From Glandiceps talaboti (Eukaryota > Hemichordata > Enteropneusta > Spengelidae), in NCBI RefSeq assembly GCF_964340395.1, contig NC_135559.1:21242611-21306610 (forward strand): DNA of 64,000 nt, written 5' to 3'. The translations under genes and the position numbers were made by a program. The notes beneath the pieces were generated by a model, which ran no database searches, was not told the origin of the DNA, and was given only the letters and a program-made list of their open reading frames with translations. Shown here piece after piece: positions 63,101 through 64,000 of the stretch; positions within the stretch are counted from its first letter, which is position 1; every line of letters begins with the position of its first letter.

Positions 63101-64000
63101 TTCTGAGAATGGTCATTAAATTTTGTTGCCCAATATTTATTCCCATCTGCAATGGAAAGTATAAGTTATCAAAAAGTTCTTTTGTCAGTACTAACCACAC
63201 GACAAGTAATGACAACCTTATGTCACAAGTAGATTGTAGCAGAATAAAGAAATATTTTGGAGATGAACAGAATTATATTATCCGTGGTAATATCTTTTCA
63301 AAAAGGATAAATTGAGTAGTGGCAACTTTAAGAGTAAATATTAGAATACTGTTATTTCATTCCATCAATAAGTTTATACTGTATTGTTTGATTCATTCCT
63401 TTCAGGATGGAACTCAAGGTCACGGAAGATGACACGAACACAGATGGCAGATGAACACCAGACAGCCAATCAAGAAGTGGAAGAAGTAAGTGAAGATTTT
63501 GGAATTGTATAATTACTGAGAATGGTCATTAAATTTTGTTGCCCAATATTTATTCCCATCTGCAATGGAAAGTATAAGTTATCAAAAAGTTCTTTTGTCA
63601 GTACTAACCACACGACAAGTAATGACAACCTTATGTCACAAGTAGATTGTAGCAGAATAAAGAAATATTTTGGAGATGAACAGAATTATATTATCCGTGG
63701 TAATATCTTTTCAAAAAGGTTAAATTGAGTAGTGGCAACTTTAAGAGTAAATATTAGAATCTAAATAACTGTTATTTCATTCCATCAATAAGTTTATACT
63801 GTATTGTTTGATTCATTCCTTCCAGGATGGAACTCAAGGTCACGGAAGATGACACGAACACAGATGGCAGATGAACACCAGACAGCCAATCAAGAAGTGG
63901 AAGAAGTAAGTGAAGATTTTGGAATTGTATAATTACTGAGAATGGTCATTAAATTTTGTTGCCCAGTATTTCTTCCCATCTGCAATGGAAAGTATAAGTT
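57175..64000 (+). repeat. Array block 8 (units 104-120), 10-unit repeat, right edge open
   Basis: Exon-like starts: 57175, 57595, 58014, 58434, 58853, 59266, 59686, 60106, 60526, 60939, 61311, 61731, 62154, 62574, 62993, 63406 and 63826 (cut by the window end). The frame is broken in 57595, 58434, 61731 and 62574. The 839-bp dimer continues at 57175-58852 and 62154-62992. Units 58853, 59266 and 59686 match 62993, 63406 and 63826 at 4140 bp, a ten-unit offset. The unit at 60939 is the 41-bp-deleted type. The exon at 61731 is 84 nt through a CAATCAATCA duplication. The array has not ended at base 64000. Confidence 0.85.

Larger units (their letters stand above)
13984..64000 (+). repeat. Giant tandem array of ~420-bp exon-plus-intron-like units
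   Basis: The array has 119 complete units plus a partial unit at each end and continues off the right edge. Measuring from the exon-like segment, a unit holds: acceptor ending CCTTTCAG; exon-like segment, normally 80 nt, starting GATGGAACTC and ending GTGGAAGAA; donor GTAAGTGAAG; ATG at +116; a 68-codon frame to TGA; and about 100 bp leading to the next acceptor through a pyrimidine-rich stretch. Common lengths are 420, 419 and 413 bp; the 413 form lacks 7 bp in TCTAAATAACTG. Four units lack 41 bp. Every copy I read keeps the AG of the acceptor and the GT of the donor. No polyadenylation hexamer AATAAA is visible in the unit. There is no match to any mobile-element protein. I interpret it as a satellite derived from an amplified exon-intron cassette. 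Confidence 0.95.

Noticed and set aside
9606-64000. CRISPR array.
   Set aside because: Units are directly adjacent or 106-420 bp long with no unique spacers of constant length, and the DNA is eukaryotic in character.
14233-64000. Dscam-like mutually exclusive exon cluster generating protein diversity.
   Set aside because: Exon copies are nearly identical, so choice among them would give almost no diversity, and most differences are shared by blocks of units. No selector or docking-site pattern was seen.
14233-64000. Gene for one giant repetitive protein made of about 120 repeats.
   Set aside because: The usual 80-nt exon length and the in-frame TGA on phase-0 entry terminate translation after the second repeat, and unspliced reading meets stops in each unit.

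Overview
This is AT-rich, animal-like nuclear DNA. It carries GT-AG splice signals, microsatellites, a dispersed A-tailed repeat family and very large tandem arrays. There are no operons, no rRNA genes and no long uninterrupted reading frames. Nothing in the sequence lets me name the species; an invertebrate metazoan is my best guess. The first 9.5 kb is low in genes, 9.5-14 kb is a minisatellite, and 14-64 kb is one tandem array that runs off the right edge.\n\nLeft region (1-9482). An 18-bp minisatellite opens the window. Two copies of one dispersed A-tailed repeat follow, copy A at 290-2162 and copy B at 4331-5213. Copy A holds a foldback element with terminal inverted repeats and a small acidic reading frame. 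Between and after the copies are short candidate exons, inferred only from open frames next to splice-like sites. They are a possible secreted-protein terminal exon on the minus strand (3482-3715), two hydrophobic candidates ending in GTATGT donors (5659-5864 and 6388-6498), a short internal exon (7476-7546), and a CpG-rich candidate first exon (8283-8442).\n\nMiddle (9483-13983). About 36 copies of a CAGT-rich minisatellite unit of roughly 106-130 bp lie here. A 523-bp block of them is itself duplicated in tandem. The sequence passes straight into the large array at about 13984.\n\nRight region (13984-64000). There are 119 complete tandem units of about 420 bp plus a partial unit at each end. 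Every unit I read carries a pyrimidine-rich 3' splice acceptor, an exon-like segment (81 nt in the first unit, usually 80 nt elsewhere) and a consensus GTAAGT-type donor. A 68-codon frame follows and is intact in 86 of the 119 units. The first unit (14233) is the most divergent. It alone keeps an exon that is open in phase 0, and its frame runs on to a stop at 14556. Essentially all other units share a one-base deletion in the exon, which makes joining consecutive exons produce an early stop. The array has a mosaic higher-order structure with 2-, 3-, 4- and 10-unit periods. Sequence homogenised in the middle and decayed at the edge is the pattern expected of a satellite evolving by unequal exchange. 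The unusual point is that the satellite monomer looks like an amplified exon-plus-intron cassette.\n\nHow it might work together. If the region is transcribed from the left, the exon at 7476 (leaves in phase 0) fits the first-unit exon, and the exon at 8283 (leaves in phase 1) fits the deleted-type array exons. Either splice would place the array inside or at the end of a gene. This is inference; transcript data would decide it.
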